64,000 bases of DNA from Vibrio chagasii (GCF_002954585.1 NZ_MSCI01000002.1:1466089-1530088); one strand, 5' to 3'. Shown: positions 9,051-20,013, counted from the first letter of the stretch. Numbers and translations are program-made. The notes: generated by a model from the sequence alone, not told the origin.

Positions 9051-9221
9051 TCGTTAATCCTCTTTCGAGCTTTCGAAGCATCCATTCGAATTAGATAACG
9101 TGACTAGATTCAGCCCTAGTTCACTTGTTTCGTTTGAGATAATTCTAGTCATTCACTCGGTTCGAGTCTTACCATTTTATGCCACTCACTTATAAAGCAG
9201 CAAAGCCATGATTTAGGTGTA

Positions 9222-9257
9222 AAAAAGACCAGAGCATTACGCCTCTGGTCTTTTTAT
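9222..9257 (-). terminator. Terminator of the cydABX operon
   Basis: Stem AAAAAGACCAGAG / CTCTGGTCTTTTT (9222-9234, 9243-9255); it sits directly downstream of cydX and is symmetrical enough to act both ways. Confidence 0.85.
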
Positions 9258-9271
9258 GATTCAAACGTCAA

Positions 9272-9373
9272 TCAGTGCTCTGTTTCTGAGTCACTTTTCT
9301 CTAAGCTAATGGCGTTCAAAACAGCAAATGCAGAAGCCAAGAATAGACCTAAGATCCAAACAAAATACCACAT
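9272..9373 (-). CDS. cydX: Cytochrome bd accessory subunit CydX
   Basis: 33 aa: MWYFVWILGLFLASAFAVLNA, then an acidic tail (LEKSDSETEH). This is the standard CydX/CbdX single-helix micro-protein that stabilises the haem site of cytochrome bd oxidase. It begins 10 bp after cydB ends, with GGGG upstream as ribosome site. Too short for routine ORF cutoffs but unambiguous by sequence and position. Confidence 0.93.
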   Translation of the reverse strand: MWYFVWILGLFLASAFAVLNAISLEKSDSETEH

Positions 9374-9383
9374 GGAAAACCCC

Positions 9384-10520
9384 TTAATACAGTGAATGAC
9401 CATTACGTTCGACATACTCGCTATCGAGTCGTCCAAACATGGTTCGGTAGCTAAAAGCCGTGTAGCACAGAATGATGGGCACCATCACAAACGCTACGCC
9501 TGTCATGATGTTCAAGGTCAGTTCACTCGATGTTGAATCCCAAAGAGTTAAACTATGGCTTGGATTCACACTAGACGGAATGATGAAAGGGAACATCGTA
9601 AAGCCCGCCGTTAATACAATGCACGCATTAGTAAAACTAGAGCTGATGAAAGCCAACGCATCCCACTTTAATCTCGCGCTAACCAACGCCAATAACGGAG
9701 TTAACACGCTGCCAATCGGTGCAAACCACATCCAAGGGTAAGTCTCAAAGTTGGTTAGCCAAGCACCAGCTTCGGCTATCGCCAGTTTATTCAACGGGTT
9801 TGAAACAGCGCTATGGTTCAATTCGTTGACAATTAAATAACCATCAATTTGGCTTATCGCTAAGCCGCCAATGACCATAAGACTGGCCACAAACGCTGCA
9901 CTTACCTGCGCCACCAATCTTGCCTTCTTGTATAGCGCATCTGTCGTTTTCATCATCAGCCAAACACTGCCCTGTAACAACGCCATCAATAACCCAACGA
10001 AGCCACACAACAGAGCAAACGGATTAAGCAAATCAACAAACGATCCGTGGTACTCAACCATAAGCAAGCTATTGAGCGAGAAAGGAAGTCCTTGCATTAA
10101 ATTGCCAAACGCGACACCAAATAAAATCGGCGGAAAGAAACCTGAAAACGCAATCGCTAAATCACAGACTTTTCGCCATTGGTCGTTGTCTATCTTGGCT
10201 CGGTACTCAAGAGCCAAAGGACGCAGCCACAATGAGATAAGTGCTAAGTACATCGCCACATATAAGCTTGAAAAGGATGTCGCATACACTAACGGCCAAG
10301 CCGCGAACAAAGCACCACCTGCGGTAATTAGCCACACTTGGTTGCCGTCCCAATGGGGTGCGATGGAGTTAATCATCACGCGCCTTTCAGAGTTGGTTTT
10401 ACCGATGACCGGCAATAACGCTCCTACTCCCATATCGAAGCCATCGGTGATCATAAAACCAATCAGCAACACACCGATTAGCACCCACCAAATTAAACGT
10501 AATGTGTCATATTCGAACAT
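9384..10520 (-). CDS. cydB: Cytochrome bd ubiquinol oxidase subunit II
   Basis: 378 aa integral membrane protein, the usual CydB length. Diagnostic N-terminus RLIWWVLIGVLLIGFMITDGFDMG and HWDGNQVWLITAGGALFAAWP are present. With CydA it forms the quinol oxidase that reduces O2 to water at high affinity. It follows cydA by 12 bp and is followed by cydX. There is no ybgE-ybgC-tol block behind it, unlike the common cyd locus, so this may be a second bd oxidase of the strain. Confidence 0.97.
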   Translation of the reverse strand: MFEYDTLRLIWWVLIGVLLIGFMITDGFDMGVGALLPVIGKTNSERRVMINSIAPHWDGNQVWLITAGGALFAAWPLVYATSFSSLYVAMYLALISLWLRPLALEYRAKIDNDQWRKVCDLAIAFSGFFPPILFGVAFGNLMQGLPFSLNSLLMVEYHGSFVDLLNPFALLCGFVGLLMALLQGSVWLMMKTTDALYKKARLVAQVSAAFVASLMVIGGLAISQIDGYLIVNELNHSAVSNPLNKLAIAEAGAWLTNFETYPWMWFAPIGSVLTPLLALVSARLKWDALAFISSSFTNACIVLTAGFTMFPFIIPSSVNPSHSLTLWDSTSSELTLNIMTGVAFVMVPIILCYTAFSYRTMFGRLDSEYVERNGHSLY

Positions 10521-10532
10521 GAGTCAGTCACC

Positions 10533-12119
10533 TTATTGTTGAACTTGTTGTGCCAATTTGGCTTCAAGTGATGTTGTTGTTTGTTCATAGTGATAGCGCC
10601 CTGTTTTCAAACTGCTCGGCCCTTTTCTAGCTACAGTTATCATCAAATAGCTTTCTACGATAATGAACACGGTGTAGAGACTAAGAATGAGCGCGAGGGA
10701 CGTAAGCAGGTTTTCAACGGTTTGCGAAGATGCAGCTACGGTTACAGGAAGAATTTCACCAACCGCCCAAGGCTGACGACCATACTCAGCAACAAACCAA
10801 CCGGCTTCGATTGCCGCCCAAGGTAGCGGGATTGACCATAGTGCCGCCTTCAATAACCAAGGCTTTTGAGTGATGTTTTTACGGTAGGTTTGTAAGAAAG
10901 CCGCGCCAAAGACAAACAACATAATGAAGCCACAGCCCACCATGATTCGGAATGACCAGAACAGTGGCCACACCGTTGGTATTGAATCGTCAGCTGCTTG
11001 TTGAATTTGCTGTTCAGTAGCATCAGTCACGGTGTCTGTGTATCGCTTAAGCAATAGGCCATAGCCGAGGTCGTGCTTGGTTTGATCGAAAGCTTGTTCT
11101 GTCTCATGTGAGGTGTCACCCGCTCGCAAACGTTCGAGAAGTTCATAGGCGATAATGCCGTTTCGAATACGGACTAGATGTTGCTCTCGTAAGTCATGCA
11201 GGCCTGTCACTTGTTCATCCAAAGATCGCGTTGCAATAATCCCCATCACATATGGAATTTTCACTGCGAAATCTGTTTTACCCTCCTCTTGGTTCGGTAA
11301 ACCAAACAAGGTAAAAGCTGCAGGTGCGGGTTCGGTGTGCCACTCAGCTTCAATCGCCGCAAGTTTCACTTTTTGAACGTCACCCAGTTCATAACCAGAC
11401 TCGTCACCCAATACAATAACCGAAATAATCGCAGCCATGCCGAAAGACGCGGCCACAGCAAAAGAACGCTTTGCAAACGCTATGTCTCGACCTTTCAATA
11501 AGTAGTAAGAACTCACTCCTAGGATAAACATTGCACCACAGGTGTAAGCAGAAGCGACCGTGTGTAAGAACTTAACCTGAGCCACAGGGTTGAGCACTAC
11601 TTCAGCAAAGCTGGTCATTTCCATACGCATGGTTTGGTAATTGAACTCGGAGCCAATCGGGTTTTGCATCCACCCGTTAGCAACCAGAATCCAAAGTGCA
11701 GAGAAGCTTGAGCCTAGTGCCACCAGCCAAGTCACAACAAGGTGTTGGCGTTTAGATAGCCTTTCCCAACCGAAGAAGAAGAGTCCAACAAAGGTGGACT
11801 CTAGGAAGAATGCGACAAGGGCTTCAATAGCGAGAGGAGCACCAAAGATGTCGCCGACATAGTGAGAATAATAAGACCAGTTGGTGCCGAACTGGAACTC
11901 CATGGTTAAGCCAGTAGTGACACCCAAGGCGAAGTTAATACCAAACAGTTTGCCCCAAAAGCGAGTCATATCCTGATAGATTTGCTTACCGGTAAGCACA
12001 TAGATCGACTCCATGATCGCCAGTAAGCAAGACATACCAATAGTTAACGGGACGAAGAGAAAGTGGAACATAGCGGTTAGCGCAAACTGTAACCGCGACA
12101 ATTCAACTACATCAAACAT
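10533..12119 (-). CDS. cydA: Cytochrome bd ubiquinol oxidase subunit I
   Basis: 528 aa, full length. Visible landmarks: [22 protein letters not shown] with the axial His for haem, [13 protein letters not shown] near the C-terminal end of the quinol loop, and an extended Q-loop (about 240-370) rich in charged residues, so it is the long-Q-loop (E. coli-like) type rather than the short cyanide-insensitive type. First gene of cydABX. Its 170-bp upstream region holds the promoter; I could not place a clear FNR or ArcA box. Confidence 0.97.
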   Translation of the reverse strand: MFDVVELSRLQFALTAMFHFLFVPLTIGMSCLLAIMESIYVLTGKQIYQDMTRFWGKLFGINFALGVTTGLTMEFQFGTNWSYYSHYVGDIFGAPLAIEALVAFFLESTFVGLFFFGWERLSKRQHLVVTWLVALGSSFSALWILVANGWMQNPIGSEFNYQTMRMEMTSFAEVVLNPVAQVKFLHTVASAYTCGAMFILGVSSYYLLKGRDIAFAKRSFAVAASFGMAAIISVIVLGDESGYELGDVQKVKLAAIEAEWHTEPAPAAFTLFGLPNQEEGKTDFAVKIPYVMGIIATRSLDEQVTGLHDLREQHLVRIRNGIIAYELLERLRAGDTSHETEQAFDQTKHDLGYGLLLKRYTDTVTDATEQQIQQAADDSIPTVWPLFWSFRIMVGCGFIMLFVFGAAFLQTYRKNITQKPWLLKAALWSIPLPWAAIEAGWFVAEYGRQPWAVGEILPVTVAASSQTVENLLTSLALILSLYTVFIIVESYLMITVARKGPSSLKTGRYHYEQTTTSLEAKLAQQVQQ

Positions 12120-12291
12120 TTAAGCTCCAAACATCATAATGATGGCTTTCATATTAAGAATTGGAGCGTATTTCAGCACAGTTCTAACGAACCAAACTAG
12201 AACAGATAAGTCGTTAAAAAACAGAACAGATTGTTTGTACAGTCAATAAATGACTCGCTTTAGTAAACCAGTCGGTAATTAAGCTAACGGT

Positions 12292-13713
12292 TTAAGTTTG
12301 AGATTCCATGGCTCTGACTAGGTTGCCTAGCGTTTGAATAGCATTAGCGATTTTATCGTCACAAGCGTATGAACAATTCAGGCGAATGTGATGGGAAAAC
12401 TGTTTGTCACTACTGAAGATGATGCCCGGCGCGACAGAGATGTTGTGTTCAAGAGCTCGCTCATAAAGCTTCTCAACACAAACAGAGTGAGGCAATTCTA
12501 CCCAAAGGAAGTAACCGCCTTGGCTTTTATGAATCAGAGCACTCTTAGGCAGACTGGATTCGAGCAGGGCTATATGCGCCTTCTTCCTTTCATTCAGTAG
12601 CTTACGCAGCTTTTTAAGGTGATTGTCATAGCTATAAAACGTTAGATAGTGAGACAAACCAAGCTGAATAGGAATGCTGCTTGAGAGTGTCGATAAGTGC
12701 TGCAATCGTTGAATCTTCAGCGCTTGTTTACCTGCCACGACCCAACCAATTCGAAAGCCCGGTGACAATGACTTTGAAAAAGAACCACAAAGCATAATCT
12801 GTTCGCCTGTATCATAGGCTTTGGCGGGCAATGATGTTTGGTTACCAACGTGAAGTTCACGATACACATCGTCTTCGATCATCGGGATCTTGTGTTTATT
12901 CACCAACTCAGCCAGTCGTTGCTTGCTGTTGTCTCTCATCGAATAACCGACTGGGTTTTGTGATTCAGTCATGAACCAACACGCTTTGATATCCATCGAC
13001 GCGAACACCGACTCCAACACATCTAAATCTATACCAGTTTCAGGGTCTGTTGGTATCTCTACCGCTGTAAGGTTAAGCCTTTCAATGGTCTGCAAAACGC
13101 CATAAAACGCAGGGTACTCAATAGCGACCAAGTCACCCGGCTCCGTGCAAGATTGCAAACAGAGGTTAAGTGCTTCCATCGCACCAGAGGTAATCACGAT
13201 ATCATCCGGCAATACATTTAAACCTTGCATTTGGTAACGCTGAGTAATTTGTCTACGGAGTGTTTCACTGCCCGGAGGTAAATTGGTGAGCATGCTGTTA
13301 TCTGGCATTTGGCGGCTGGCATTGGCTAAACTGCGCGACAATGCTTGATGCGGAAACAAGGCAGGATCTGGAAATGCGGAACTAAGCGGAATGATGCTAG
13401 GGTCTTTGGCTCGTTGAAGGACATCGTAAAGCAAATCGCTTATCTTAACGGGATACGGCTTGATGGCTTTGTGTTGCGTGTTTTCTGAAGTGAATACATT
13501 CCTGCGAGGTAACACAAAATAGCCGGACTTAGGCTTTGAGCGCACATAGCCTTGGTCTTCAAGCTGTTGATACGCTTGCAACACCGTTTCAATACTGAGT
13601 TTGTAACGCTTACACGCATCTCGAATTGATGGGATCTTCTCACCACTTAACCAGATGTTTTGCTCTATCTGATTTTTGATTGTATTGGCGAGTATCTGTG
13701 ATTTTTTCATCAA
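12292..13713 (-). CDS. MocR-type regulator (GntR HTH plus aminotransferase domain)
   Basis: 473 aa. Residues 1-70 are a GntR winged HTH (SGEKIPSIRDACKRYKLS, LEDQGYVRSKPKSGYFV). From ~110 a class-I aminotransferase fold follows, with the PLP region SGAMEAL, NPVGYS and the PLP-lysine loop CGSFSKSLSPGFRIGWV. MocR proteins sense amino-acid or PLP ligands and rarely act as enzymes. Targets are often divergent; here the upstream neighbour lies beyond the LPMO terminator on the same strand, so the target is unclear. Confidence 0.92.
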   Translation of the reverse strand: MMKKSQILANTIKNQIEQNIWLSGEKIPSIRDACKRYKLSIETVLQAYQQLEDQGYVRSKPKSGYFVLPRRNVFTSENTQHKAIKPYPVKISDLLYDVLQRAKDPSIIPLSSAFPDPALFPHQALSRSLANASRQMPDNSMLTNLPPGSETLRRQITQRYQMQGLNVLPDDIVITSGAMEALNLCLQSCTEPGDLVAIEYPAFYGVLQTIERLNLTAVEIPTDPETGIDLDVLESVFASMDIKACWFMTESQNPVGYSMRDNSKQRLAELVNKHKIPMIEDDVYRELHVGNQTSLPAKAYDTGEQIMLCGSFSKSLSPGFRIGWVVAGKQALKIQRLQHLSTLSSSIPIQLGLSHYLTFYSYDNHLKKLRKLLNERKKAHIALLESSLPKSALIHKSQGGYFLWVELPHSVCVEKLYERALEHNISVAPGIIFSSDKQFSHHIRLNCSYACDDKIANAIQTLGNLVRAMESQT

Positions 13714-13853
13714 TAAATTCTTTTCTAGCTAATGCACTTAAAGATTACCAAACTCTGGATATTCGAGATATGCAGACATTCAAGGTAAACCAAAGCCCTA
13801 CCCTAAACTCAATTACCTCTGTGGTCGACTTGTTTATCTCACCCATATAAGAA

Positions 13854-13888
13854 AAGGCACCACACTCATCAATCGAGTGTGGTACCTT
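13854..13888 (-). terminator. Terminator of the LPMO gene
   Basis: Stem AAGGCACCACACTC / GAGTGTGGTACCTT (one mismatch), 36 bp downstream of the LPMO stop. Confidence 0.75.
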
Positions 13889-13923
13889 AATTCTGAGCTA
13901 CTTAGTCTAGATTAACTAGCTTA

Positions 13924-15432
13924 CTAGTTAGCTGGACGCCAAACGCCCCATTTGTCGTTTTCGTAAGTCGCTTTCGGGTTTTCACCACCCTGAATCCACC
14001 ACTGCGCTTTCCAGGACTGGTTAGAGTAAGTCACAATTTCACCACCAAGGTAAACCTTAGATGAATCCCATGTGCCCGGGTTTGGTGTAGGCTCTGGAGT
14101 CGGATCTGGATCCGGCGTTGGATCTGGGTCAGGTGTTACACCACCATCTTCAGCAATCACTTCAAATGTGAAGGTTTCAACACTCTCACTTTCAATAGAG
14201 CTAGCAATGAAAGACAAGGTTTCGTTCGCTGTGATCGCCGTAGTATCAACCACGATTGAAGCCGTACCATTGTTTTGAATGCTTACTGCAGAACCTTGTG
14301 TTTGCGTAAGGTTTGCGGCTTCACTTGTTGCAATCACAACTTTGTCGCCCGCATTAACGACATTGTCACTCTTAACAAGTTCGTAAATATCGCCTTTCAA
14401 CGGCTCAACACCGCCTTCACCACCTTCAATAAGCGTTAATTGACCTGAAGCACGACTATCTTTTGAATTAAAGAAATTACGAGACGGATCGTTTTGGAAG
14501 TACATGTAGTGCTGCATTTCAGCATGCCAGTCACCGATGAAGATCGCACCGTCTTTGAACTCTTCATGCCAACCGTTAATTTCAGAAGCTAGCAGACGAG
14601 CCCAATCGTTCACATTGCTCGCATCAATCACAATGTCGAAGCTACGTGCGATTTCACCATACTTGTTGATGATGTCATACTGAACTGTGTCGCCAATTTC
14701 TGGTGTACCGAACTGATCAGACACAAACAGGTCGCCACGTACTAGATCTGGTTGCGGAGTAGGATCTGGCGGAGGAGTTGTACCTCCAGTAATGGTGATG
14801 TCTGAACAGTTGTAGAAGCCTTCACCTGCCGAATCATTACGCTGCCAGCGCACAAATAAAATTGCATCGCCAGAGCGGTCCGAAGGAATGGTTACATTGA
14901 TGCGGTATTTACCACCATTTACAGGGACGTTGCCCTCTTCTTGGATAAGATCTAAGTCACCCCACGCTAGGCCTTTGCTCAAGTCTGCATTTGGTTTGGT
15001 TAGGTAAAACTCCCAAAATGAAGGGTTGTGCGGTGCCGTCGCGTTGAATACATATTCAAACGTACCAGTGCTTAGCTCGGTACGAGTCCAACCCGTGTGA
15101 GGTGCGCCCATACCACGCTTTTGCGAATCATTGGCGTAACATAACGTGCCGTCAGGAATCGCTGCTTTTACAGCATTGATGTTGTTGAAATCCTGAATAT
15201 TTTTTGCATATTCGTTACGCTGAACAAAGGGATATGAGCCAGAAATTTCTTTAGCTTGAGCACAGGCTGCGTTTGGTGGCGTGCCCGACCAAATGCCACC
15301 TTGCTCGTAACACGTGTTCTGACGTGCACTTGGAAACTCAGACCAACCATGAGCATTTGCCACCGACGGCACACTCGATAGTAAAGCCATACCTACTGCT
15401 GCTTTAAGAAGATTATGATTTATTGTTGTCAC
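13924..15432 (-). CDS. Secreted AA10 lytic polysaccharide monooxygenase with chitin-binding module
   Basis: 502 aa. Signal peptide 1-27 ending ANA, so the mature protein starts with His (HGWSEFPSARQ), the N-terminal copper ligand; the second histidine-brace ligand is in GAPHTGWTRTE. AA10 catalytic domain to ~215. A Pro/Asp linker, then a ~200-residue middle part with beta-rich repeats, a PDPDPTPDP-type linker, and a C-terminal CBM5/12-like module (WDSSKVYLGGEIV, KAQWWIQGGENP). It oxidatively cleaves crystalline chitin outside the cell. GbpA-like architecture is partial; GbpA domains 2-3 are not obviously matched. Confidence 0.92.
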   Translation of the reverse strand: MTTINHNLLKAAVGMALLSSVPSVANAHGWSEFPSARQNTCYEQGGIWSGTPPNAACAQAKEISGSYPFVQRNEYAKNIQDFNNINAVKAAIPDGTLCYANDSQKRGMGAPHTGWTRTELSTGTFEYVFNATAPHNPSFWEFYLTKPNADLSKGLAWGDLDLIQEEGNVPVNGGKYRINVTIPSDRSGDAILFVRWQRNDSAGEGFYNCSDITITGGTTPPPDPTPQPDLVRGDLFVSDQFGTPEIGDTVQYDIINKYGEIARSFDIVIDASNVNDWARLLASEINGWHEEFKDGAIFIGDWHAEMQHYMYFQNDPSRNFFNSKDSRASGQLTLIEGGEGGVEPLKGDIYELVKSDNVVNAGDKVVIATSEAANLTQTQGSAVSIQNNGTASIVVDTTAITANETLSFIASSIESESVETFTFEVIAEDGGVTPDPDPTPDPDPTPEPTPNPGTWDSSKVYLGGEIVTYSNQSWKAQWWIQGGENPKATYENDKWGVWRPAN

Positions 15433-15910
15433 TTTCCCACTCTCTATTATTTTATCCTAAACAATGCCAATGACTGCCGACCAATTAGGATTGTAGTTCA
15501 AGGATTTATAGTTTTCGTTTAAAGAACAACGAAAAATATATACGTCAATTTTATCAATAACAGTGAGTTTTATATCGATAGGAATCGGAATCACACAACT
15601 CAAACAAAAGCGTTGTAGATAGATGATGTTGCTTCTAATTATTGGATCTCAGTATCCTGTCTTGATTGTAGAAACAATATTCAAAGTGAAGAAAAAAGCG
15701 GCTTAGCGAGTAAGCCGCTTTGAGGTTCTCATAGTCAAAAGGGAATTAAATCAGCTAGATGAGTGAGATCTTAGTCCAACTTCTTCCATTGCTGTCTCAC
15801 TAAATTTGTAAAGTCGACATGGTCAAGGTGCTGGCCGTTAGAATTGATAGGCCATAAGAAGCACAATGCTTATACTTCAGCACCCCGTTAATCAAATTAT
15901 CTAATAGGAA
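15433..15910. other. Intergenic, promoter of the LPMO and terminator of the next gene
   Basis: 478 bp. A stem AAAGCGGCTTA / TAAGCCGCTTT (15695-15705, 15711-15721) looks like a terminator for the minus-strand gene upstream. The rest is AT-rich LPMO leader. No credible small ORF seen. Confidence 0.6.
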
Positions 15911-17722
15911 CTAAAGTAACGCTACGATACCAGCAACCTCCAAAGCTTCCATTGCTGCTTCAGAAAATTCTTCTGCAGTCATCCCTGCTTGGTAGGAACT
16001 ATGAATGGCAGTAGTTGCAGCCTGACTTACGTCTTCTACGACTGAACTCCAACCAACACCTGCGAGGCTTGTTGAGTTGTAGATGAACGGCAGACTATCA
16101 ACGATAGACTGTTCAAAACCGTTGGTAACCGCAAACCTGGCAACAAATTCGCCTACTCCCATAAGACCAGCATCGCCAGCTTCAAACTCACTAGCACTGT
16201 GAAGAATAATCACAGATTCATGCTCCGCTACAACTGCATTTGCTTCATCAGTACCAACAATGACACTAATACTATTCACATGCTGACTGATCCCTGGGAT
16301 AGCGTCTTCTTCCCTCAATAAGTACGAATCTAACTGCCTAACAAAACTTGCAGCAGCTTCTTGAGAGTCAAACTTGATGACAGTTTGTTCTTCTATAGGC
16401 GCGATATCTGAAACCGTTTTTGTGATGTATGTCGCGCTCTCATCAAATGGGAGCTGATTGGCTGGCAAACCAGTGTGGAGTTCTTTAAATCCCATATCAG
16501 TCATAAAGTTAAGATCGGACTCTGAAATCTGATTCTCAAAATATTCAGCGCCATACTCTCGAGTAGGGAAGGTTAAATAATTTTCTAAAGCTTGCTTACC
16601 ACCATTTCCTTGCAGGATCTCATACATATCATCGAAAGACGCATTTAGTTTCATAGCATCAGTACCAGGACCAACTGTAGTTGCAGAATATCCAAGAGCT
16701 TGGAATACATCTTGAAAAACACCTTTGCGAGCCAGATAAACTGTCGTCCCAGCAAGCGCAGCAACGCTAACGCCAGCAGTGGCGATAACCGCAACCTTAC
16801 CTGGCTGAAGGCCTTTATCTGCTGTCACATCATCATAAACCATTATGTTAGAGAGCATTGTTGGTGATGTCTGCTGACCACTGTTCGTTCTAGCAAGATT
16901 TGTAAAACTTAAGATAGTTTGTTCTTGCGTCGCTACAAACTGCAGTTCAACCTTTTCCCAATGATTTCGGCCGTTTTCGTTGTTATCCCACGGTGCATCT
17001 ACAACCCCATAAACGCCCCCAGACCAAAACTCTTCTTGAATTAAAGGGTGCGCTTTAGTGATTAGCGTATCCTCCCCCCCAATGGACACACGTGTATTTA
17101 GTGGTTGATATGTATAAGAGAGTCCGGGATGCTTAACAAATTCACCGGTGATGTCAAAAGAAAGCGTATAGCGCTGCCCAGGTACGGTTTGAAGTATCGT
17201 TTTAATTGTTGCTTGACTATGAGGTTTGCCGACAATAAGTGTAAACCCCCCCGAAGGCGCCATTGCACTATCCAGGTGTGCCAATTGTCCAAATGGCTCA
17301 ATCGGACTAACACAGGTAGAGTCAAGTGCCTCCAAACACCACTCCTCAACTTTCCCGCCCAATATAGCGAACCTTGGGTTCAACACTAACTGATGTTTTA
17401 AATAATATTGTATTGATTCAGCTACCTCTTGTTTTACTGCATCACGGTTAACACGGTTTTCATCATAAAAAGGATTATTCTTATCAATAATTTCAATTTG
17501 ATTTAAGTAAGACTTAGATAAAGTATCTAACTTATTTCTAGGACCATTATTTAACACGAAGTTGAAAGTTAATTCAGATTCTCTAGAAAGCTGACTATTG
17601 GCTTTAAACTTATGTTCATGTGAACTGTTGAGTGTAGGAAAGGTATTGTGATCAGCAAATGCAGAATACTGGACCATGGCTAATGATATGCCCAGTGCTA
17701 GCTTCTTTATAGTAATATTCAT
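15911..17722 (-). CDS. Large secreted/membrane protein of unknown function
   Basis: 603 aa. Signal peptide about 1-23 (ending SAFA). Residues ~125-300 look like a jelly-roll/DUF642-type carbohydrate-binding fold: GGFTLIVGKPHSQATIKT, VPGQRYTLSFDITGEF, and a closing strand LSNIMVYDDV. At ~305-330 there is one hydrophobic glycine/alanine helix (VAVIATAGVSVAALAGTTVY). The remaining ~270 residues are acidic and mixed alpha/beta without recognised motifs, ending EVAGIVALL. No family recognised for the C-terminal half. Single gene with long AT-rich flanks, suggesting accessory origin. Confidence 0.7.
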   Translation of the reverse strand: MNITIKKLALGISLAMVQYSAFADHNTFPTLNSSHEHKFKANSQLSRESELTFNFVLNNGPRNKLDTLSKSYLNQIEIIDKNNPFYDENRVNRDAVKQEVAESIQYYLKHQLVLNPRFAILGGKVEEWCLEALDSTCVSPIEPFGQLAHLDSAMAPSGGFTLIVGKPHSQATIKTILQTVPGQRYTLSFDITGEFVKHPGLSYTYQPLNTRVSIGGEDTLITKAHPLIQEEFWSGGVYGVVDAPWDNNENGRNHWEKVELQFVATQEQTILSFTNLARTNSGQQTSPTMLSNIMVYDDVTADKGLQPGKVAVIATAGVSVAALAGTTVYLARKGVFQDVFQALGYSATTVGPGTDAMKLNASFDDMYEILQGNGGKQALENYLTFPTREYGAEYFENQISESDLNFMTDMGFKELHTGLPANQLPFDESATYITKTVSDIAPIEEQTVIKFDSQEAAASFVRQLDSYLLREEDAIPGISQHVNSISVIVGTDEANAVVAEHESVIILHSASEFEAGDAGLMGVGEFVARFAVTNGFEQSIVDSLPFIYNSTSLAGVGWSSVVEDVSQAATTAIHSSYQAGMTAEEFSEAAMEALEVAGIVALL

Positions 17723-18155
17723 ATGTTTTCTCAGTATTTGATTAATTGGATTGATTACAGTGCAAACACAAATTAAAAGTATTTATGCTAATAAGGGTTG
17801 TTTTTAACGAATAAATCATTACAAAAAAACAACCCAAACACCCAAAGGCATACAAGGAACATATGCAACACAAACATCACATGAATAAATCAATATAGCG
17901 AGGTAATAATTTTATTTTATGATAAAATAACTGCCACCTTGATTTTTTATGCATCCAAATAGCTTTGAAGTAAAACAATTGTTATCAAACACAGACTGTT
18001 GTTAACATTAAAATTTCGAGAAATAGTATATAAAAGAGAATAAGATTGGGTAAAAATCGGCGATAAACCCTCACGCGGAAATAAAACAAGTTAGAAGTGG
18101 CGACAAACTGGCGACGATTTTATCTTTGAGAGACGGCAAGAAATGGAGAAAAAAA
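17723..18155. other. AT-rich intergenic region, possible island edge
   Basis: About 430 bp without ORF. It contains the double motif AGTGGCGACAAACTGGCGAC (18096-18115) that has a near copy at 36338, next to the phage integrase. Otherwise promoter DNA for the 603-aa gene. Confidence 0.55.
18096..18120. repeat. Candidate integrase arm-type sites, left end of island
   Basis: AGTGGCGACAAACTGGCGAC followed by GATTT; partner of 36338-36363. It places the left island boundary between the 603-aa gene and the chemoreceptor. Confidence 0.5.
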
Positions 18156-18184
18156 GCCCACTTTCAGAATGGGAGAAAGTGGGC
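18156..18184 (-). terminator. Terminator of the chemoreceptor gene
   Basis: Stem GCCCACTTTC / GAAAGTGGGC with A-rich/T-poor flanks; preceded on its left side by an A-run that reads as a T-run on the minus strand. Confidence 0.75.
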
Positions 18185-18293
18185 AAAGTATAGGGGTATG
18201 ATGAAATTAAAAATAAGCACGAAATTATACGCACTCTAACTCATACAGACAACAGCATTTCAAGAGCTGCAGAATGTTTTTTGAAAAATGAAA

Positions 18294-19853
18294 TTAATTG
18301 GTTGCTCTAAACTGTGATACCAGCTGCCCCTGTGAATCTAAGTTTCGAACTAAGCCTTCACACTCATCGCGGGTCTCCGATGCTAAAGTATTAGTCTCAG
18401 CAGTTAATTCGCTGATCGACTGTACATTTGTGTTCATTTCTTCTGTTACACACGCCATTTCTTCTATCGCTGTAGCTATTTGAGCATTGCGATCAGAAAT
18501 ATCGTTCACCTGATGAATAAGAGCATTAAGCTTTTCACCAGATAGCTCTGCACTGCTTACACACACTTCAGAAAGTTGATTACCTTCCGCCATAACTTGA
18601 ACGGCTTTCTGAGTACTCGATTGGATAAGTGAGATAACACTTTGAATCTCTTGTGTTGATACTTGGCTTCGTTGCGCAAGTGTACGTACCTCATCAGCGA
18701 CAACAGCAAAACCTCGTCCCTGCTCTCCAGCTCGTGCAGCTTCAATTGCAGCATTTAGCGCTAGTAAATTAGTTTGCTCAGCAATACTTTGGATAACTGT
18801 CAGTGCCACATCTATTGTTTTTCCATGCTCATCTAACTGAGTAATAACATCTGAAGCTTCATTTAATTGATTCGATAGCATTGTTATTGAATCAACTGTT
18901 TCTTTTACAGATTGCACACCTTCATTCGCGGCCAGGTTCGCTTGCTCAGTCACTTCAGAGGCACTTTGCGCATTCTGGGCAATCTCGTTTGCAGTGGCAT
19001 GCATTTCATTAATAGCCGCGGCCATCTGGTCTGTTTCTGAGGCTTGATTAGAGAGGTTATTTGCTGTCGTATCACAGTTGTTAGAAGATGACTGAGCAGC
19101 AGAACTGATTTGTTCGTTAGAATCTTGTATTCGCCCAACAACAGCGTTCAACTCTGATTGACGCATTTTTAGAGCTAACTGTATTTCTGAGATATCATCG
19201 ACATGTTGATTATAAACAAGCTCCATCAAAGGATTATCAAACACTTTACGTGCTTCTTCTGTTAATGACTCCAAGCGGCGAGTCAACAAATAAATACTAG
19301 TAATGGAAGCTATCATCAAAAGCCATATTCCCACTCCTTGATACAAAAACTGCTCAACAGCTGCTGCAATCACTGATAGCGGTATAATAGAGACCGCTGC
19401 TCGTTGCCACAAACGACTACGTACACCTTTTAGCTTACGAGGCGTTCGTCCCGCCTTTATCTGTTTGTAAATTTTTTCTGCGTTTTCCACATGCTTACGG
19501 CTTGGAACTAGACGTGCCGATTGATATTCGACAGTCTTACCGCCTTCGATAATTGGGGAAGCAAAAGCATCGACCCAATAATAGTCGCCATTTTTACATC
19601 TATTTTTAACTATACCCATCCAAGACTTGCCCGACTTGAGGTGTTCCCACATATCTTTGAAAGCCTCAGAGGGCATGTCAGGATGGCGAACCATATTATG
19701 TGGGTTCCCTACGAGCTCTTCTTGAGTGTACCCAGCAACTTCACAAAACTCCTTACTTGCATAAGTAATATGACTACTTGGCTTCGTGATGGATAGAAGA
19801 TTATAACTGGCTGGGTATGTGATCTCTTTTTGTTTGTAACTCTGAGCTGCCAT
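18294..19853 (-). CDS. Aer-like PAS methyl-accepting chemotaxis protein
   Basis: 519 aa. N-terminal PAS domain (residues ~15-120: [51 protein letters not shown]) of the Aer redox-sensing kind, two hydrophobic segments (~152-192), and a long coiled signalling domain with the hairpin tip [32 protein letters not shown]. It signals through CheA/CheW to the flagellar motor; cytoplasmic PAS with membrane anchor suggests energy taxis. No periplasmic sensor. It may lie inside the left edge of the island, so it could be cargo. Confidence 0.93.
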   Translation of the reverse strand: MAAQSYKQKEITYPASYNLLSITKPSSHITYASKEFCEVAGYTQEELVGNPHNMVRHPDMPSEAFKDMWEHLKSGKSWMGIVKNRCKNGDYYWVDAFASPIIEGGKTVEYQSARLVPSRKHVENAEKIYKQIKAGRTPRKLKGVRSRLWQRAAVSIIPLSVIAAAVEQFLYQGVGIWLLMIASITSIYLLTRRLESLTEEARKVFDNPLMELVYNQHVDDISEIQLALKMRQSELNAVVGRIQDSNEQISSAAQSSSNNCDTTANNLSNQASETDQMAAAINEMHATANEIAQNAQSASEVTEQANLAANEGVQSVKETVDSITMLSNQLNEASDVITQLDEHGKTIDVALTVIQSIAEQTNLLALNAAIEAARAGEQGRGFAVVADEVRTLAQRSQVSTQEIQSVISLIQSSTQKAVQVMAEGNQLSEVCVSSAELSGEKLNALIHQVNDISDRNAQIATAIEEMACVTEEMNTNVQSISELTAETNTLASETRDECEGLVRNLDSQGQLVSQFRATN

Positions 19854-20013
19854 GATTATCCTTATGGTTAATAAGTATATTAATAGCGATTATCTACACA
19901 CTTATTTACAAAAATCAACATGACATTAGAGCAAACGTATGTTGGTCACAAAGCGTGTTGAAAGCTATAACGTCACAAAAGCTATAACTTCAATTTGTGG
20001 TTTAACTTACACC

